NCBI RefSeq assembly: GCF_029855045.1
Contig: NZ_CP123228.1
Location: 5,518,001-5,582,000 of the forward strand
Direction of reading: 5' to 3'
Source: Piscinibacter sp. XHJ-5
Lineage (GTDB): Bacteria; Pseudomonadota; Gammaproteobacteria; Burkholderiales; Burkholderiaceae_C
Length of the DNA: 64,000 nucleotides
Part shown: positions 40,879 to 49,398 of the stretch, piece by piece
How positions within the stretch are numbered: the first letter of the stretch is position 1
Layout of the letters: every line of letters starts with the position of its first letter
Translations under genes and position numbers: made by a program
Notes under the pieces: generated by a model
The model's input: the letters and a program-made list of their open reading frames with translations, nothing else
What the model was told of the DNA's origin: nothing
The model's database searches: none

Positions 40879-41895
40879 ATGACAGCGTCCCGCAATGTGC
40901 TCACGCCCGAGGCGCTCGCGATGATGGACGTCATCGCGCGCACTGGCAGCTTCGCCGCGGCTGCACGCGAGCTGGGCAAGGTGCCCTCAGCTCTCACCTA
41001 CAACGTGCGGCAGCTCGAAGACGCGCTCGATGTGCTGCTGTTCGACCGGCGCTCGCGCCAGGCCAAGCTCACCGCCGCGGGCGAGGAGCTCCTCAACGAA
41101 GGACGTCGCCTGCTCGACCAGATCGACGCCGTGGCAAACCGCGTCAAACGCGTGGCCACCGGCTGGGAGACCCAGCTCACGGTTGCCGTCGACGGCGTCA
41201 TCTCGCGCGTGACGGTGTTCGAGCTCTGCGAAGCGTTCTTCGCCCTCAAGCCCCCGGGCGCGGGCACCCCCGGCGTCGCGGAGCCGGGCCGCACCGGTCC
41301 GGGCACGCGCCTGCGGCTGCGCACCGAAGTGCTGGCCGGCACGTGGGAGGCACTGTCCAGCGGCCAGGCCGACCTGGCCATCGGTGTGCGCATCGGCCCG
41401 GACATCGCGCCGCCCGCCGGCATGCAGGTGCAGCCCCTTGGCGAGATGGAATTCGTCTTCGCGGTCGCGCCACACCATCCCCTGGCCTCGGTCGAAGGCA
41501 CCATCAGCGAAGCGGAGCTTTCGCGCTATCGGGCGGTCGCGGTCGCCGACTCGGCCCAGCGTCTGGCGCCGGTCACCGTCAATCTGCTCCCTGGCCAGGA
41601 CGTGTTCACCGTCGCGAGCACCCAGGCCAAGCTCGAGGCGCAGTTGCGTTGCCTCGGCTGCGGCTACCTGCCGGAGCCGATCGCGCGGGACCACATCGCA
41701 GCGGGCCGACTCGTCGTGAAGGCCACGCATCGGGCGCCTTCCCGAGTGCGGTTGGGGTACGCATGGCGCGGCGCGAACGGCGCCGGCGCGGCCGGCGGCC
41801 TGGCGCTGCGCTGGTGGATCGATCAGCTCGAAAGCCCGGCGACGAGGCGCGCCCTGCTGGAGCGCCATGGCGGCCTGCCGGTGGGGGACACCTGA
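40879..41895 (+). CDS. LysR family transcriptional regulator, divergent from pirin
   Basis: 338 residues. The winged HTH lies at 8-66 ([35 protein letters not shown]). The effector domain has an unusual Pro/Gly-rich stretch of about 18 residues ([17 protein letters not shown], near 124-140) inserted after EAFFAL. The domain otherwise reads like the YhaJ/PA-type regulators found next to pirin. The HTH lacks part of the usual SQPALS pattern (here VPSALT). The stop overlaps the gluQ start (TGATG). Confidence 0.9.
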   Translation: MTASRNVLTPEALAMMDVIARTGSFAAAARELGKVPSALTYNVRQLEDALDVLLFDRRSRQAKLTAAGEELLNEGRRLLDQIDAVANRVKRVATGWETQLTVAVDGVISRVTVFELCEAFFALKPPGAGTPGVAEPGRTGPGTRLRLRTEVLAGTWEALSSGQADLAIGVRIGPDIAPPAGMQVQPLGEMEFVFAVAPHHPLASVEGTISEAELSRYRAVAVADSAQRLAPVTVNLLPGQDVFTVASTQAKLEAQLRCLGCGYLPEPIARDHIAAGRLVVKATHRAPSRVRLGYAWRGANGAGAAGGLALRWWIDQLESPATRRALLERHGGLPVGDT

Positions 41896-42812
41896 TGCAC
41901 CGCTCCGACCTGCCGGGCGCCGGCTACATCGGCCGCTTTGCACCCTCGCCCACCGGCCCGCTGCACGCCGGCTCGCTGGTCGCCGCGCTGGCATCCTGGC
42001 TCGATGCACGGGCACACGGAGGGCGATGGCTGGTTCGCATCGAAGACGTGGACACGCCGCGCTGCGTGGCTGGCGCCGACATGCTCATCCTGTCGCAGTT
42101 GATGCGCTGCGGATTGGTCCCGGACGAGCCGCCGGTGTGGCAATCGCAGCGCGACGAGTTGTACCGCCCTGCGCTGCAGCGGCTGCTTGCTGCCGATCTG
42201 GCCTACCCCTGCGCGTGCTCACGCCGCGACATCGAGCTCGCACTGCGCGCGCAAGGACATGAGACACCGCGTCATGCCGAACTCGTGTACCCCGGTACGT
42301 GTCGCAACGGGCTGCACGGCAAGCCGGCGCGGGCCATGCGTCTGCGCACGCTGGACAGCGACGGGCATGACGTGCGCGTCGCGTGGATCGACAGGCGCCT
42401 GGGTCCGCAGCAGCAGGATGTCGCGCGCACGGTCGGCGACTTCGTGCTGCAGCGCGCGGACGGTCTGTGGGCCTACCAGCTCGCGGTGGTCGTCGACGAC
42501 GCCGAGCAGGGCGTGTCGCACGTGGTGCGCGGTGAGGACCTGGCAGACAACACGGCGCGGCAGGTCCACCTGCAGCAGCTGCTCGGCCTGCCGACGCCCC
42601 AGTACCTTCACACGCCGCTGGTCCTCGGACCGAACGGCGAGAAGCTTTCGAAGCAGAACGGCGCGGTCGCCGTCGACCTGCATGACCCGCTGCCGGCACT
42701 GGTCCAGGCGGGCGCCGTGCTGGGCATACGCTGCGCTGCAGCCGACGCGGCGGCCTGGCTCGTCGAAGCGACAGCACGCTGGCGCCAGCAGTGGCATGCG
42801 ACGGTGGCATGA
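41895..42812 (+). CDS. gluQ: Glutamyl-Q tRNA(Asp) synthetase
   Basis: 305-residue GluRS paralogue without the anticodon-binding domain. The HIGH-equivalent motif is [14 protein letters not shown] (15-28), and the KMSKS-equivalent is EKLSKQNG. The enzyme attaches glutamate to queuosine at position 34 of tRNA(Asp). CACSRRDIE near 101 may provide part of the zinc site. The start overlaps the LysR stop; the longer open frame upstream lies in the regulator gene and is rejected. Confidence 0.94.
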   Translation: MHRSDLPGAGYIGRFAPSPTGPLHAGSLVAALASWLDARAHGGRWLVRIEDVDTPRCVAGADMLILSQLMRCGLVPDEPPVWQSQRDELYRPALQRLLAADLAYPCACSRRDIELALRAQGHETPRHAELVYPGTCRNGLHGKPARAMRLRTLDSDGHDVRVAWIDRRLGPQQQDVARTVGDFVLQRADGLWAYQLAVVVDDAEQGVSHVVRGEDLADNTARQVHLQQLLGLPTPQYLHTPLVLGPNGEKLSKQNGAVAVDLHDPLPALVQAGAVLGIRCAAADAAAWLVEATARWRQQWHATVA

Positions 42813-42846
42813 TGCGCACCCCCCAATCTCACCCGAGGAGCCTTCG

Positions 42847-43194
42847 ATGATCACCACCCCGTCCGGCCTGCAGTACGAAGACACCGTGCCCGGCACCGGT
42901 GAGGAGGCCCGCGCGGGCCAGCACGTCACGGTGCACTACACCGGCTGGCTCTACGACAACGGCGTCAAGGGCGCCAAGTTCGACAGCAGCAAGGACCGCA
43001 ACGATCCTTTCGCCTTCGGACTGGGCGGCGGACAGGTGATCCGCGGCTGGGACGAGGGTGTGCAGGGGATGAAGGTCGGAGGCACGCGCGTGCTCGTCAT
43101 ACCGCCGCAACTTGGCTACGGCGCGCGTGGCGCGGGCGGTGTGATCCCGCCCAACGCCACGCTGATGTTCGAGGTGGAGCTGGTGGCGGTCTAG
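42847..43194 (+). CDS. FKBP-type peptidyl-prolyl cis-trans isomerase
   Basis: 115 residues forming one FKBP domain with no signal peptide, so cytoplasmic. The active-site residues are present: VHYTGWLYDNG, KFDSSKDRNDPFAF, GQVIRGWDEGVQGMKVGG and GYGARGAGGVIPPNATL. It catalyses prolyl isomerisation in folding proteins. GAGGAG before the ATG gives a good ribosome binding site. It follows gluQ by 34 bp and may be cotranscribed. Confidence 0.94.
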   Translation: MITTPSGLQYEDTVPGTGEEARAGQHVTVHYTGWLYDNGVKGAKFDSSKDRNDPFAFGLGGGQVIRGWDEGVQGMKVGGTRVLVIPPQLGYGARGAGGVIPPNATLMFEVELVAV

Positions 43195-43233
43195 AGTCTG
43201 CGCCGCAGCAGAGTCCAGACCGATCCGAGGCCG

Positions 43234-43755
43234 TCAGCCCTTGTTGGCAACCTTGGCCTCGGCCTTCAGGTCGGCCTTGGCCTTGGCTTCGGCGGCCTTC
43301 GCTTCCTTCTTGCAGGCGTCCTTGTCGGCGCCGCTCTTGTCGTCGCACTTCTCCTTCGCGACTTCATAGTCCTGCTCAGCCTTCACGCGAGCGGCCTTGA
43401 TGCGGTCAGAGTCCTTGCCGGTGCGCTTGTAGTCCAGCTCGGCCAGGGCGACCTTTTCCTTCGCCTTGGCTTCCTTGTCGCAGACATCCTTGGCGTTGTC
43501 CTTGAGCTTGTCGCAAGCTTCCTTGTCGGATTTGGCGGTGGCCTTGATCTGGTCCTTGGCGGCCTTGACTTCTTCACTGCTCATCTTCGGGGCAGTGGTC
43601 GCACTCTTGGTGCCCGCGCTGCTTGTGGTGCCCGCCGAGCTCGTCGTGCCGGTGGTGGAACCGGAAGTGGCCGTGCCGGAGGTGGCGAAGCTGGATGAGA
43701 AGGCCAGCAAGCACGCGACCATCAGTGAGGTCTTCAGAGGACGGAACGTCGACAT
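43234..43755 (-). CDS. Exported Lys/Ala-rich helical protein with paired C-x10-C motifs
   Basis: 173 residues. The N-terminal signal is MSTFRPLKTSLMVACLLAFSSS. A Ser/Thr/Gly linker (25-55) follows, then a charged, helix-forming region rich in Lys, Ala, Glu and Asp. Four cysteines form two evenly spaced pairs, Cys81/Cys92 and Cys137/Cys148, on either side of a segment of about 44 residues. This suggests a helical hairpin closed by disulfides. No named domain is recognised. AAAGGAG precedes the start codon at 43755. It opens the accessory block of envelope and stress genes. Confidence 0.75.
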   Translation of the reverse strand: MSTFRPLKTSLMVACLLAFSSSFATSGTATSGSTTGTTSSAGTTSSAGTKSATTAPKMSSEEVKAAKDQIKATAKSDKEACDKLKDNAKDVCDKEAKAKEKVALAELDYKRTGKDSDRIKAARVKAEQDYEVAKEKCDDKSGADKDACKKEAKAAEAKAKADLKAEAKVANKG

Positions 43756-44162
43756 GGGGTACTCCTTTTCGATGTGAAAGCAGCGGCACGGGTGCCGCTC
43801 GGTCGCGCCTTCAGCCGTCGAGGCGCATGCCGTCGAAGCCGATGACCGTGGGGAAGTATCCACACCGTGAGGGCCACGTGACCACAGGACACAACCGCTT
43901 CGAACCGTAGTTCTTGTCCTACGGTTCGCCCTTCGGAGCACGCGCCATGGCATGCAACCCTCTATGGCACTTCGTTACGCATGTGTAGGATATGCCTGAC
44001 GCGCTTGCACGCCTTCGACCGATGGAAGACCCGGGTCGCGTGCGACACACTGCAATAGAGCTCAGTGTCGTCCGCCTCTCTCAATGTGTGTCCGTCGTCG
44101 GACCTCGTGACCGAGCGCTGCGACCCCTACGGAGTCCATGCCCTTTCCGACCGATCGACGCC
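43756..44162. other. Non-coding region upstream of the receiver-domain gene
   Basis: A 407 bp gap. It holds the promoter side of the Lys/Ala-rich gene, a perfect 10-bp inverted repeat (43901-43928), a TCCTACG site overlapping that repeat (43917-43923) and a TGTAGGA element (43984-43990). An open frame from 43992 joins the receiver gene in frame but its first 57 residues look non-coding. Confidence 0.6.
43901..43928. repeat. Perfect inverted repeat CGAACCGTAG-N8-CTACGGTTCG
   Basis: Ten-base arms around TTCTTGTC. No T-run follows, so it is not a classic terminator. The same CGAACCGTAG decamer occurs at 48692-48701 upstream of the ferritin-like gene, again as part of an inverted repeat. Confidence 0.7.
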
Positions 44163-44576
44163 ATGGCGCACTTGAGAACCTACATCGTTGAAGACAGTCC
44201 GGTCATCCGCGAGAACCTGATCGCGACGCTGGAAGAGATGGTGCCGGTGGAAGTCATCGGGACGGCCGACGACGAGAGCAGCGCCAAGCAATGGCTCGGC
44301 AAGTCCGACAACGCCTGCGACCTGGTCATCATCGACATCTTCTTGAAGAGCGGCTCCGGCCTGGGGGTGCTGCAAACGGCGCGCCAGGCACAAGCCGCGC
44401 GCAAGCTGGTCGTGCTCAGCAACTACGCCACACCCGACATGCGCCGCAAGTGCCTGCAGCTGGGCGCCGACAAGGTGTTCGACAAGTCGAACGAGATCGA
44501 TGGCCTGATCAGCTACTGCGCCCGCCTGGCCTCCGGCGAGGAAGCCAGCAGCGGTCTGGGCGCGTTGCCGTCGTGA
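44163..44576 (+). CDS. Stand-alone response regulator receiver protein
   Basis: 137 residues forming one CheY-like receiver domain with no output domain. Residues for phosphorylation are in place: Asp11, phospho-acceptor Asp58 (LVIIDIFL), Ser86 (LSNYA) and Lys108 (VFDKS). The start at 44163 is chosen because MAHLRTYIVEDSP begins the first strand; no strong ribosome binding site is seen. It is convergent with the NarL-type regulator gene, 23 bp away. It may act as a phosphate sink or adaptor for the adjacent kinase, which is inference. Confidence 0.87.
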   Translation: MAHLRTYIVEDSPVIRENLIATLEEMVPVEVIGTADDESSAKQWLGKSDNACDLVIIDIFLKSGSGLGVLQTARQAQAARKLVVLSNYATPDMRRKCLQLGADKVFDKSNEIDGLISYCARLASGEEASSGLGALPS

Positions 44577-44599
44577 ACGGCGCGGCCCGCACGCCGCGC

Positions 44600-45232
44600 C
44601 TACTGGATCAGGCCGTTCTTCAGCGCGTAGTAGGTGAGGTCGCTGTTCGACGACAGCTTCATCTTTTCCATCACCCGCGTGCGGTAGGTGCTGACGGTCT
44701 TGACGCTCAGCGACATGCTGTCGGCCATGTGGCCGATGGTTTCGCCCTTGGCCAGACGAAGGAAAACCTGGAACTCGCGCTCGGACAGCTGCTCGTGCGG
44801 CGCCTTGTCGCCGCTGCCGCCCAGGCCGTCGGCCAGCAGCTCGGCGACACCGGGCGTGATGTACTTGCGCCCGCGGTGCACGGTACGGATCGCCTTGACG
44901 ATCTCCTCGGGATCGCATTCCTTGTTGAGATAGCCGCTTGCGCCCTGGCGCAGCAGCGTCGTCGCATAGTGCTCTTCGGGAAACCCCGAAAGAATCAGCA
45001 CCGGCAGATCGGGCGCTCGCGCCTTGATCGCAGCCAGCGCATCGACGCCGCTTTGATCGGGCATCGACAAGTCCATGACCAGCACATCGACTTCGCCCTT
45101 GCGCACGAGATCGAGGGCTTCGCGGCCATTGGCGGCTTCGCCGGTGACCTTGAGGTCGACCTGGTCGGAGAAGTACTGGCGCAGACCGGCGCGCACTATG
45201 GCATGGTCGTCCACGATGGCTACTCGGATCAT
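44600..45232 (-). CDS. NarL/LuxR-family response regulator
   Basis: 210 residues. The receiver domain has Asp8/Asp9, phospho-acceptor Asp54 (VLVMDLSMPDQSG) and Lys103 in GYLNKE. The C-terminal LuxR-type HTH (145-205) reads LSEREFQVFLRLAKGE, then SLSVKTVSTYRTRVMEKMKL. It resembles GacA/UvrY-type regulators. It is divergent from the CHASE3 sensor kinase with 36 bp between them, the normal pairing for this HisKA_3/NarL class. Confidence 0.93.
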   Translation of the reverse strand: MIRVAIVDDHAIVRAGLRQYFSDQVDLKVTGEAANGREALDLVRKGEVDVLVMDLSMPDQSGVDALAAIKARAPDLPVLILSGFPEEHYATTLLRQGASGYLNKECDPEEIVKAIRTVHRGRKYITPGVAELLADGLGGSGDKAPHEQLSEREFQVFLRLAKGETIGHMADSMSLSVKTVSTYRTRVMEKMKLSSNSDLTYYALKNGLIQ

Positions 45233-45268
45233 GGCTGTCCCACGTGTAGGTCGATGCACAAAGTTTAG

Positions 45269-46744
45269 ATGGAACGCAAGCCCCTGAACATCCTCCTGCG
45301 CCTGAAGCGCAGTCCGTTCGTGTTTCCGCTCGCCGTGCTGGCGGCGGTGGCGATGATGTTCATCAGCGAGACCGCGTACTGGAAATCCTCCAATTCGATG
45401 CGCGAGCTCGGCACGCTGAACAGCGCCCGGCTGCATCTGATGAACCTGTCGCGCCGGGTCGTCGATGCCGAGTCCGGACAGCGCGGCTATCTCCTCACCG
45501 GGCGTCCGGAGTACCTGCAGCCGTACCGCGACGCCTTTGCCGACATCGCCGAAGCGCTGCGCTGGCTGCACAGCCACTACGCGCTGGCGCCGGCGCAGGC
45601 CGTCCAGATGGCCAAGCTCGAGACGCTCGTCCAGCGCAAGCTTTCGGAGCTCGACGCAACGATGAGCCTGTATGACGAAGGCAAGACCGAAGCCTGGCGT
45701 GCCGTGCTGCTCACCGACATCGGCAAGGAGCAGATGCAGGAGATCCGGGGTTTGACCGAGCAATTGCTGGCGGAGGAGGCGCGCAAGGACTCGGCCGGCC
45801 GGCGCGATGTCGACTACACGCTCCTGCTCAATCGCATCGGCGTCGCCGCGATGACGGCGATCAGCCTGCTGGCATTGGGCATGTATCTGCGCCAGACGGC
45901 CGCGCTGGAGGCGCACCGCCGCGAGCGCGAGCAGGCGATCGAGGCCGAGCGGGATCAGCTGGAGGTGGAGGTGTCCCGGCGCACCGCGCAGCTCACCGAC
46001 CTCGCCCAGCAGCTCACCGAGCTGGCGCAGCACCTGCAGACGGCCCGCGAGGACGAGCGCAGCCGGCTCGCCCGCGAGCTGCACGACGAGCTGGGCGCGC
46101 TGCTCACCGCCGCCAAGCTGGATGCGGCGCGCATCAAGTCCCGCCTGGGCCAGACGGCGCCCGAGGCGGCCGAGCGGCTGGGTCACCTGAACGAGATCCT
46201 CAACAACGGCATCGCGCTGAAGCGCCGCATCATCGAAGACCTGCGTCCCTCGTCGCTGTCCAACCTGGGCCTCATCGCTGCGCTCGAGATCCAGGCACGC
46301 GAATTTGCCGAGCGCTCGGGCATCGAGGTCGATTGCCAGTTCGAGCCGGTCGCCTTGAAGCCTTCGGGAGAGCTGACCACGTACCGGCTGGTGCAGGAAG
46401 CCTTCACCAACATCGCCAAGTACGCCAAGGCCAGGCGTGTCCAGGTGGCGCTTGCGGCGCACGACGGCAGCGCGGAGATCTCGGTGCAGGACGACGGCGT
46501 CGGCTTCGACCCGCGCCAGCGGCGGCCCTCCGCGCATGGCCTGCTCGGCATGCGCTACCGCGTCGAGGCGGAGGGCGGACACTTCACGCTCGAGTCGATG
46601 CCGGGCCAGGGCACGCGCATCCGAGCGACGCTGCCGACGGGAGTGACGGAGTCCGCTGAGCAGATGTCTTCATTCCCGTCGGCAGCGGCTGCTGAACTTG
46701 CCGCTCCGCCGATCGCTTCCGAGAAGGGCCTCCAGCCCGAATGA
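45269..46744 (+). CDS. CHASE3-domain sensor histidine kinase (HisKA_3 class)
   Basis: 491 residues. A membrane helix (16-33) leads to the periplasmic CHASE3 domain (about 40-185, with SARLHLMNLSRRVVDAESGQ and GYLLTGRPEYL). A second helix (190-210), a coiled coil, and the HisKA_3 dimerisation region with His272 in RLARELHDELG follow. The HATPase_c domain has an N-box QEAFTNIAKYAKA and G-box DDGVGFDP. The tail is Ala/Ser-rich. CHASE3 ligands are unknown. It is divergently paired with the NarL-type regulator. Confidence 0.94.
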   Translation: MERKPLNILLRLKRSPFVFPLAVLAAVAMMFISETAYWKSSNSMRELGTLNSARLHLMNLSRRVVDAESGQRGYLLTGRPEYLQPYRDAFADIAEALRWLHSHYALAPAQAVQMAKLETLVQRKLSELDATMSLYDEGKTEAWRAVLLTDIGKEQMQEIRGLTEQLLAEEARKDSAGRRDVDYTLLLNRIGVAAMTAISLLALGMYLRQTAALEAHRREREQAIEAERDQLEVEVSRRTAQLTDLAQQLTELAQHLQTAREDERSRLARELHDELGALLTAAKLDAARIKSRLGQTAPEAAERLGHLNEILNNGIALKRRIIEDLRPSSLSNLGLIAALEIQAREFAERSGIEVDCQFEPVALKPSGELTTYRLVQEAFTNIAKYAKARRVQVALAAHDGSAEISVQDDGVGFDPRQRRPSAHGLLGMRYRVEAEGGHFTLESMPGQGTRIRATLPTGVTESAEQMSSFPSAAAAELAAPPIASEKGLQPE

Positions 46745-46767
46745 CAAGGCGCCTTGCGTGAGCGAGT

Positions 46768-46774
46768 TCCTACA
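46768..46774 (-). promoter_or_regulatory. TGTAGGA element upstream of the DUF1328 gene
   Basis: Reading the minus strand, GTGTAGGA here shares a longer pattern with the element at 43984: GTGTAGGA, N2, T, N2, CT, N, ACGC. A copy of the core also occurs at 48648-48654 (minus), and TGTAGG is at 45245-45250. It is a candidate regulator-binding site. Confidence 0.4.
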
Positions 46775-46937
46775 CGCCCTTGCTGATCGCGCCGACACGG
46801 CGACGGGCCGACTTCCCATGGCCCCCCCATGGACGCGTCCCTAAGCTTCGCTCATCGCAGCGGCTAGGACGCTGCCCGGCCACCGGCCCGATTGACCGAG
46901 CGGGCTGGTCGGCTCGACACACCAGGAGACTGCCGAG

Positions 46938-47102
46938 ATGCTGCACTACGCCATCGTGTTCTTCGTGATTGCGCTGGTCGCCGCCCTGTTCGGATTCGGC
47001 GGCATCGCGGCCAGCGCGGCAGGCATCGCCAAGATCCTTTTCGTCCTCTTTGCCATCCTGGCCGTCGCGAGTTTTCTGTACGGCCTCATCAAGAAACCCT
47101 AG
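46938..47102 (+). CDS. DUF1328 small membrane protein (YtjA family)
   Basis: 54 residues. It is almost entirely two hydrophobic helices ([20 protein letters not shown] and [20 protein letters not shown]) with a basic end (IKKP). DUF1328/UPF0391 proteins are small inner-membrane proteins induced by envelope or osmotic stress in several bacteria. AGGAG ten bases before the ATG supports the start. It is first in a run of stress-type genes. Confidence 0.88.
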   Translation: MLHYAIVFFVIALVAALFGFGGIAASAAGIAKILFVLFAILAVASFLYGLIKKP

Positions 47103-47147
47103 CGTCGCGCGCCGGGCGCGAGCTCAACCCCACCGAAAGGACTCACG

Positions 47148-47525
47148 ATGATTGCCACCAGCAAGCCCTTCAGCTCCTCTGCCAACAGCCTGGCCGACCA
47201 GGCCGCGCAAGGCGCGGACAGCGCGCTCGCTTCAACCCAGCGGGTCGCCAACCAGGCGCTGAGCAGCCTGTCCGACAAAGTGCAGGACGTGCGCGACCAA
47301 GCCACGCCCGTCATCAACCGGGTTGCGTCCAAGGCCGAGGAGCTCGCGCGCCGCAGTGCCGACGCCATGCGCGAACGCACCGAATACGTGAAGGATCGTG
47401 CCTATCGCGCCTCCGACGCCACCGTCGGCTACATCAAGGACGAGCCGCTCAAGTCGATCTTGATCGCAGCTGCCGCGGGCGCCGCCGTGATGGCGCTCAT
47501 CACGCTGCTGAGCCGCGACCGCTGA
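47148..47525 (+). CDS. ElaB/YqjD/DUF883-like membrane-anchored protein
   Basis: 125 residues: a long amphipathic helical part (residues 10-90, SLADQAAQGADSALAST and following) and a C-terminal membrane anchor (SILIAAAAGAAVMALITLLS) ending in SRDR. This is the architecture of ElaB, YqjD and YgaM, inner-membrane proteins that bind ribosomes in stationary phase and are under stress control in E. coli. A GAAAGGA ribosome binding site precedes the ATG. A strong hairpin follows the stop. Confidence 0.83.
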   Translation: MIATSKPFSSSANSLADQAAQGADSALASTQRVANQALSSLSDKVQDVRDQATPVINRVASKAEELARRSADAMRERTEYVKDRAYRASDATVGYIKDEPLKSILIAAAAGAAVMALITLLSRDR

Positions 47526-47550
47526 GGCCGCCGCGTCTTTGACGACATGC

Positions 47551-47580
47551 GGGGTTCCCCGGCCTCGGCTGGGGAACCCC
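47551..47580. terminator. Hairpin between the ElaB-like and YqjE-like genes
   Basis: Perfect 10-bp arms GGGGTTCCCC and GGGGAACCCC with loop GGCCTCGGCT. No T-run follows, so it may slow decay or attenuate rather than terminate. Confidence 0.55.
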
Positions 47581-47609
47581 GTCGCTGCATCCGAACGCCG
47601 AGGCCCGCC

Positions 47610-47996
47610 ATGATTCATCCGCTGTTCAAGCTGCTTGTCTCCGAACCGCAGTTGCTGGCCGAGCATGTGGAGGCCTATGCACAGCTCGCCTCCGAGGAAG
47701 CAGGCGCTGTCGCCAAGCGCATCAAGCGAAAGATGCTGCTGCACGCGCTGAGCATCTTCGCGATATTCGTCGCCCTTGTGCTCGCGTCGGTCGGTGTGAT
47801 GCTGTGGGCAGCGCTGCCCAGCGAGAACATGCGCGCCCCGTGGGCGCTTCTCGGCGTGCCGGCGATACCCGTGGTGCTGGCCCTGTGGGCTCACTTCGCA
47901 GCCCGCTCGGACAAGGACGAGCAGCGCGGCCTCCAGGCAATCCGCGAGCAGTTCGCCGCCGACGCGGCCATGCTGCGCAGCGTGACCGAATCATGA
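47610..47996 (+). CDS. YqjE-like (phage holin family) membrane protein
   Basis: 128 residues with two transmembrane helices (47-68 and 80-100) and an acidic-basic C-terminal tail. The gene order ElaB/YqjD-like, YqjE-like, then a third helical protein mirrors the E. coli yqjD-yqjE-yqjK operon. Function is unknown; the holin label is a fold resemblance only. A start at 47610 avoids the hairpin, through which the frame is open. The next gene overlaps its stop (ATGA). Confidence 0.8.
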   Translation: MIHPLFKLLVSEPQLLAEHVEAYAQLASEEAGAVAKRIKRKMLLHALSIFAIFVALVLASVGVMLWAALPSENMRAPWALLGVPAIPVVLALWAHFAARSDKDEQRGLQAIREQFAADAAMLRSVTES

Positions 47997-48631
47997 GCGC
48001 CGTCGTGCCTGATTCGGCGGAACTCGCCGAAGCCGAAGCGCAGGCCGATGCCAAGGCCGTCTCCGAGGCGGTGAAGGACGTCGATGTGCCGTCGGCTGCC
48101 GAGCGGCTGGCGCAGTCGCGGGAGCGCCTGCGCGAGTGGATGCTGCATGCCGACGGCCGTCAGCAACGCCGGCGGCGCGCCGCCGAGGCCGCTGCCGAAG
48201 GACGGAGCCTCCCCCTGCTGGATCGGCTGCGCGAGATGCCGGTGATCGGCCTTCTCATCGACGTCTTCGCGGGCTGGTGGGCCAGCCACCCGCTGCAGCC
48301 TGCGGCCACGCTGGCGCACGGCGTGGTGCGTGACACGGTGGCGCCGATGGCAAGGCGGCATCCGTTCACGGTGGTCGCTGGTGCTTTCGTCGTCGGGGTT
48401 GCGCTGGTGCGATTCAAGCCATGGCGCTGGATCGTCAAGCCGGCGCTGTTCGCCGGGCTGGCGACACAGATCGTGTCGCGCGTCATCGCTTCCATTCCGG
48501 TCGAGTCGGTGGTAGACGCCATGAGCTCGTTCACGCAACGGCGCGAGCAGCCAGCGCCCGAAGCGGATGCTGAAGCATCGGCGTCTTCGCAGGCACCGGC
48601 GCCGCGCGAGACCGAGACCGCAACGCCGTAG
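47993..48631 (+). CDS. Membrane-associated protein in the yqjK position, unknown function
   Basis: 212 residues. An acidic, helical N-terminus (1-70) is followed by weakly hydrophobic segments (PVIGLLIDVFAGWWAS near 83-98, FTVVAGAFVVGVALVRF near 125-141 and ALFAGLATQIVSRVIASI near 150-167) and an Ala/Glu/Pro-rich tail. No domain is recognised. It overlaps the YqjE-like gene by four bases, so it is made with it. It is longer than YqjK (about 100 residues). Confidence 0.75.
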   Translation: MSAVVPDSAELAEAEAQADAKAVSEAVKDVDVPSAAERLAQSRERLREWMLHADGRQQRRRRAAEAAAEGRSLPLLDRLREMPVIGLLIDVFAGWWASHPLQPAATLAHGVVRDTVAPMARRHPFTVVAGAFVVGVALVRFKPWRWIVKPALFAGLATQIVSRVIASIPVESVVDAMSSFTQRREQPAPEADAEASASSQAPAPRETETATP

Positions 48632-48676
48632 CCGCGACGCGGTTTCGTCCTACAGCGCCAGAGCCGTCGTTCCGAT

Positions 48677-48701
48677 GGTTCGCCTTGCCTGCGAACCGTA
48701 G
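48677..48701. repeat. Inverted repeat GGTTCGC-N7-GCGAACC
   Basis: Seven-base arms followed by GTAG. The right arm extends into CGAACCGTAG, identical to the arm of the repeat at 43901-43910. It lies 66 bp upstream of the ferritin-like gene. Confidence 0.55.
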
Positions 48702-48766
48702 AGTTGCCTTCATTGGCCACGTGTGCGCACCGGTGCACCTGTGCCTTCCACATGGAGTGCTTGCGG

Positions 48767-49303
48767 ATGAACGACAACGCGACCCAGCGACTGGTGCTGA
48801 ACGAGGAAAAGATCGAAGCGGCCAAGCGAGAGCTCAACGAGGGACCGGTCACTCCAGGCTACGGGCCGTGGCGCGATGACATCGTCAAGCTGCTCAACGA
48901 CGCGCTGGCCACCGAGTTGGTCTGCATCCTTCGGTACAAGCGCCACTACTTCACCGCTCACGGCATCGCTTCTGCCAACGTCGCGGCCGAATTTCTGGAG
49001 CATGCCAACGATGAGGCCGGCCACGCCGACCGCATCGCCGAGCGCATCGTGCAACTCGGCGGCGAGCCTGATTTCGCTCCCGACACGCTGACCCGGCGCA
49101 GCCATGCCGACTATGACGCCTCCCAGGACTTGAAGGCGATGATTCGCGCGAACCTCGTGGCCGAACGCGTCGCGGTGGAGGCCTATCGCCAGATGATCGA
49201 GTTGATCGGCGACAAGGACCCGACAACCCGCCGCCTGCTCGAAGACGTGCTGAACGACGAAGAAGAGCATGCCGACGACATGCGTGACCTGCTCGATGAA
49301 TAG
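48767..49303 (+). CDS. Ferritin-like (bacterioferritin-type) diiron protein
   Basis: 178 residues in a four-helix bundle. Diiron ligands appear in helix order: ATELVC, EHANDEAGHAD (ExxH), AERVAVEAY and NDEEEHADDM (ExxH). The protein probably stores iron or protects DNA during oxidative stress; it is neither canonical Bfr (no haem Met in the usual place) nor Dps. The start at 48767 (MNDNATQRL) follows GGAG; ATGs at 48752 and 48704 are also in frame but less likely. It belongs to the stress block. Confidence 0.85.
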   Translation: MNDNATQRLVLNEEKIEAAKRELNEGPVTPGYGPWRDDIVKLLNDALATELVCILRYKRHYFTAHGIASANVAAEFLEHANDEAGHADRIAERIVQLGGEPDFAPDTLTRRSHADYDASQDLKAMIRANLVAERVAVEAYRQMIELIGDKDPTTRRLLEDVLNDEEEHADDMRDLLDE

Positions 49304-49398
49304 TTTTCCGGCTCGGCCCCTCGGGTGGTGGGGCTGACTCAGCCAACGTTCGACCGCCCCAGTCGATTGACTGAATCAACCATCCATAGGAGAAGACC

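Noticed and set aside
43992..44162. N-terminal extension of the stand-alone receiver
   Set aside because: The extra 57 residues precede the first strand of the receiver and contain a TGTAGGA element at their edge; the composition looks non-coding.
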